64,000 nt of DNA from Beroe forskalii (taxonomy: Eukaryota > Ctenophora > Nuda > Beroida > Beroidae), in the NCBI GenBank assembly GCA_011033025.1, contig WFMF01000303.1:62001-126000 (forward strand), given 5' to 3'. Both the position numbers and the translations under genes were made by a program. The stretch's first letter is position 1; the number at the start of each line of letters is the position of its first letter. The notes under the pieces were generated by a model, which worked only from the letters and a program-made list of their open reading frames with translations, had not been told where the DNA came from and did no database searches. Of this stretch, positions 61,810 through 64,000 are shown piece by piece.

Positions 61810-62759
61810 AATGTTATATGTGGTATCAGTATGAGACTCGCGTACGGTGACATTTTGATTCTTAATGTGGTTGTTTGAGTTTCATGTGTTTTTAGTTTCT
61901 CATTGTGAGTACACAGGACTTGGTAGTTCTCACGATCAATTGGACTCTGTCTACTTCTCTTCGTTTAATTTAAACCATTTTTTGAATCTCAATTGGTGTG
62001 CTGTGCCCTATAAAGGGATTTTATCTTGAATCCGATTTATATTTCTCTTCTTTTTGAAGCCCTTAGTGGTGCCCCTCATGGGTTTTCAATCAGAGTAATT
62101 ATGGGGGCCTTTTGTCCAGTGGGCCTTTCCTTTGAAGTTTTCTTAAAGTGAATGGATGGAAGTAAGGAGATGATCTGGGAACAAGTCAGAACTGAGAGAC
62201 ATAGGCAGGGTTGGTGATAGTGCTAAAATTGTTGATAGTTTTATGAGATAGTAGCAAAATTACAATTAATACTAGATAAAATAAAGTATAAAAGTATAAA
62301 AAATTTTGCTTTACAGCAACACAGTTCCACAACAAACTCTTCACAAAACTACATCGTTCATTGAAAGCAAAAAACTACATGCAGACCCTGTGTTTACCAT
62401 TAGAATAAAAAACATCGAAAATTTTAATATACATTCACAGAGTGATAGAAAGTAAGTTCTGTCTATAATAATAATAATCATCAAACATAATTGTCCTAGG
62501 GGGGAACAAATTCGTCAAAATTGATTACGTAACAATATGAGAACGATCCCTAAGAATTAAGTTTCTATCTCATTCAAGGCTGGGATATGACCGATTTTCA
62601 TATGCTCAATTATGGTGAATGACTAGTACAGAGTAGTAGATAGCCATAATTTTTTGTTCTTTTATACTAAACATATCATGTTACATAACATAACATACCA
62701 TAAGGTCAAATCAATATGTTGAACACCAACATGATCCCTTTAGGTAATGCAATATGACA
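61810..62759. other. No gene; partly LINE-derived
   Basis: No RT motif follows the ORF1 fragment. The rest is AT-rich and unassigned. Confidence 0.4.
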
Positions 62760-62779
62760 TCATCTTGCCAGATTGCCCT

Positions 62780-62828
62780 AATCAGCGCCCTGGTTTCGCG
62801 CACGGAGTGCGCGACGCCCCTGGTTAGG
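62780..62828. mobile_element. CCCTAACCAGG family 2 unit
   Basis: GCCCTGGTTTCGCGCACGG, AGTGCGCGACGCCCCTGGTT, AGGGG: an inverted unit like 16664-16772. Confidence 0.6.
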
Positions 62829-62829
62829 G

Positions 62830-62937
62830 GAACTTGCCAGACGTTGCCTGCCCCATATTTTTTTTCAAAATAAGTCGCATCCCGACTCTGCGAGCGAGGG
62901 GGCGCGCGAGGGGGCCAGGCAACGCCTGGCAAACATC
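62830..62937 (+). mobile_element. ~105-bp palindromic element, CTTGCCAGACG family
   Basis: Starts CTTGCCAGACGTTGCCTGCC and ends GGCCAGGCAACGCCTGGCAA, an inverted pair of ~20 bp. The best preserved of the three copies. Confidence 0.75.
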
Positions 62938-63024
62938 ATCTGAGAAGCCGCTAAAGCAAAGCTGCTAAACCCGTCGTCTTGCGACACCCCTGGTTAGTTG
63001 TCTGACGTTGACAGACCCTCTCGG

Positions 63025-63054
63025 GAATCAGCGCCGCGCGCGCGGCGCTGATTC
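63025..63054. other. Perfect 30-bp GC palindrome
   Basis: GAATCAGCGCCGCGC followed directly by its reverse complement. The central alternating CG run can adopt cruciform or Z-DNA in principle. Confidence 0.95.
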
Positions 63055-63119
63055 GCGGCTGGCGTCAGCAGGTCATACATCGTACGACAACTGGTTAGGG
63101 GAAGGTTGACAATGACGTG

Positions 63120-63720
63120 CAGTGTGTCATGTCATTTCCTAAGCCCGCATAGATGAGTGTACCATGTACGCGCGCGGCGCTTCCCTACGGAGCCCGCGCA
63201 ACGCAAACAGCTCGGATATACGTGTTTAGCTAGTGCGCGTAACCAGGGTCCCGCGATCCTGGTTAGGGCAGGGCAAAATTTGCTAAACACGGGTCAATCT
63301 CCCATATAAACGGGAGCCTTCATTATCTATGACAATGACGTCACTCAGAAAAATATAGTTGAGCGCACCTAGCGCTTTAAGGACTAGAGTTAGGGTCAGG
63401 ATTAGGGTCAGGATTTGTTAGGGTTAGGAATAAGGTTAGGGTTTTGGTTAGGGCTATGGTTAGGAATTTAGCATTTAGGATGCAGAAAAATTGACGTTTA
63501 GATCTGTGACGTCACTCAGAGCCGTTTATATGGGAGACATACCTAAACACGTATAACCCTGTTTGCATTGCGCGTACGCACACCTATGCGGCTTGCTCAA
63601 CACGTATATCCCTGTCTGCGTTGTGCGGCGCGCTTCCTCAGAACAGGGTAGCGCCGCGCGCGACCGCGCGTACACACACCTATGCGGGCTTAGGAACTAT
63701 GCGGCCGCGGGCTTAGGAAG
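63120..63720. mobile_element. GC-rich palindrome family 1, copies at the right end
   Basis: CCTAAGCCCGCATAG and GGATATACGTGTTTAGC (63135-63225). Then CTAAACACGTATAACCCTG, CACGTATATCCCTGTCTGCG and CACACACCTATGCGGGCTTA (63543-63710). This is the same family as 16430-17060. It is split by the MITE at 63298-63547. Confidence 0.75.
63298..63547. mobile_element. MITE with telomere-like core, copy 2
   Basis: Perfect 16-bp inverted ends TCTCCCATATAAACGG and CCGTTTATATGGGAGA. The centre (63395-63475) is degenerate TTAGGG: TTAGGGTCAGGATTAGGGTC, GTTAGGGTTAGG. TGACGTCACTCAGA occurs near both ends in direct orientation. Confidence 0.85.
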
Positions 63721-63859
63721 GGCAAAATATACATCTGCATCATACTTGACGGACGTTGCCCGTTTATTTCTTCTGACTGGACGTCTATATGTAAAACGTT
63801 GCGCTGCGCACGATCAGGGTAGGGTAACATCCTACGAGTTGGTGTCAAGTACAGTCTTG

Positions 63860-63980
63860 ATAAAAGTCTTGCAGATTGATATTTTGAAGAAAGATTTCTT
63901 TTTAATTCGAATATGTTTTAACCCTGATTTTCTGGAGAAGCATCTCTCAAGATGAAGTATTGGATCAGGATGCATGCCAC
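63860..63980. repeat. Fourth copy of the GATRTYTTGAAGAAAGATT repeat, longest
   Basis: CTTGCAGATTGATATTTTGA, AGAAAGATTTCTTTTTAATT, then ATCTCTCAAGATGAAGTATT. The last part matches 13697-13730 (GTCTCTCAAGATGGAGTATTG), showing that the 11.4-14.3-kb pieces are parts of one larger element. Confidence 0.65.
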
Positions 63981-64000
63981 TCTCATTAATTTTTTATTAA

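Noticed and set aside
63395-63475. True telomere end
   Set aside because: Repeats are degenerate, short and enclosed by the inverted ends of a MITE; sequence continues on both sides.

Overview
This is a eukaryotic, animal-type genomic window. Genes are split by GT-AG introns, coding sequence is sparse, and most of the DNA is minisatellites, palindromic MITEs and decayed retroelements. A papain-like protease fused to a C-terminal ShKT domain, a transposon protein of a type common in corals and hydroids, and TTAGGG-like blocks suggest a marine invertebrate, most likely a cnidarian. This is an inference; a sponge or another invertebrate is not excluded.

Layout. The left edge (1-1020) is a broken retroelement protein. 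Satellites follow to 2.8 kb, then unannotated DNA. The 5' half of a CCR4-NOT deadenylase gene (CNOT6/CNOT6L-like) lies on the minus strand at 10292-6440; its 3' half is probably beyond the left edge. From 11.5 to 17.7 kb there is a decayed LINE, foldback elements, a 785-bp (TGTAA)n satellite, a tRNA-derived SINE, a LINE ORF1 fragment and GC-rich palindromic repeats. The last two exons of a PWWP-domain gene lie at 19913-18363 (minus), separated by a minisatellite.

The main gene is an NVL-like double-AAA ATPase. I could chain 21 exons on the minus strand from 60863 to 21143, with all reading phases agreeing and 894 codons. It occupies about 40 kb. Intron 12 holds an intronless papain-ShKT protease gene on the same strand. 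The 17.8-kb intron 7 holds an intronless class A GPCR gene on the opposite strand and most of the transposon-rich DNA of the window. NVL and CNOT6 are housekeeping functions (60S ribosome maturation; mRNA deadenylation). Nothing suggests that they work together with the two nested genes.

The most unusual pattern is that several minisatellites start exactly at exon-intron junctions and carry copies of the splice site itself: the PWWP acceptor, the NVL exon 8 acceptor, and the NVL exon 4 and exon 18 donors. The second is a cluster of MITEs at 37.6-39.6 kb (with relatives at 48.5 and 51.2 kb). These have different termini but are built from small hairpins that share a C-GAA-G tip and have co-varying arms. 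Three elements have clean 8-bp target duplications: 35655-37231, 47208-48579 and 61225-61504. The right end (62.7-63.8 kb) repeats the GC-rich palindrome families seen at 16.4-17.7 kb.
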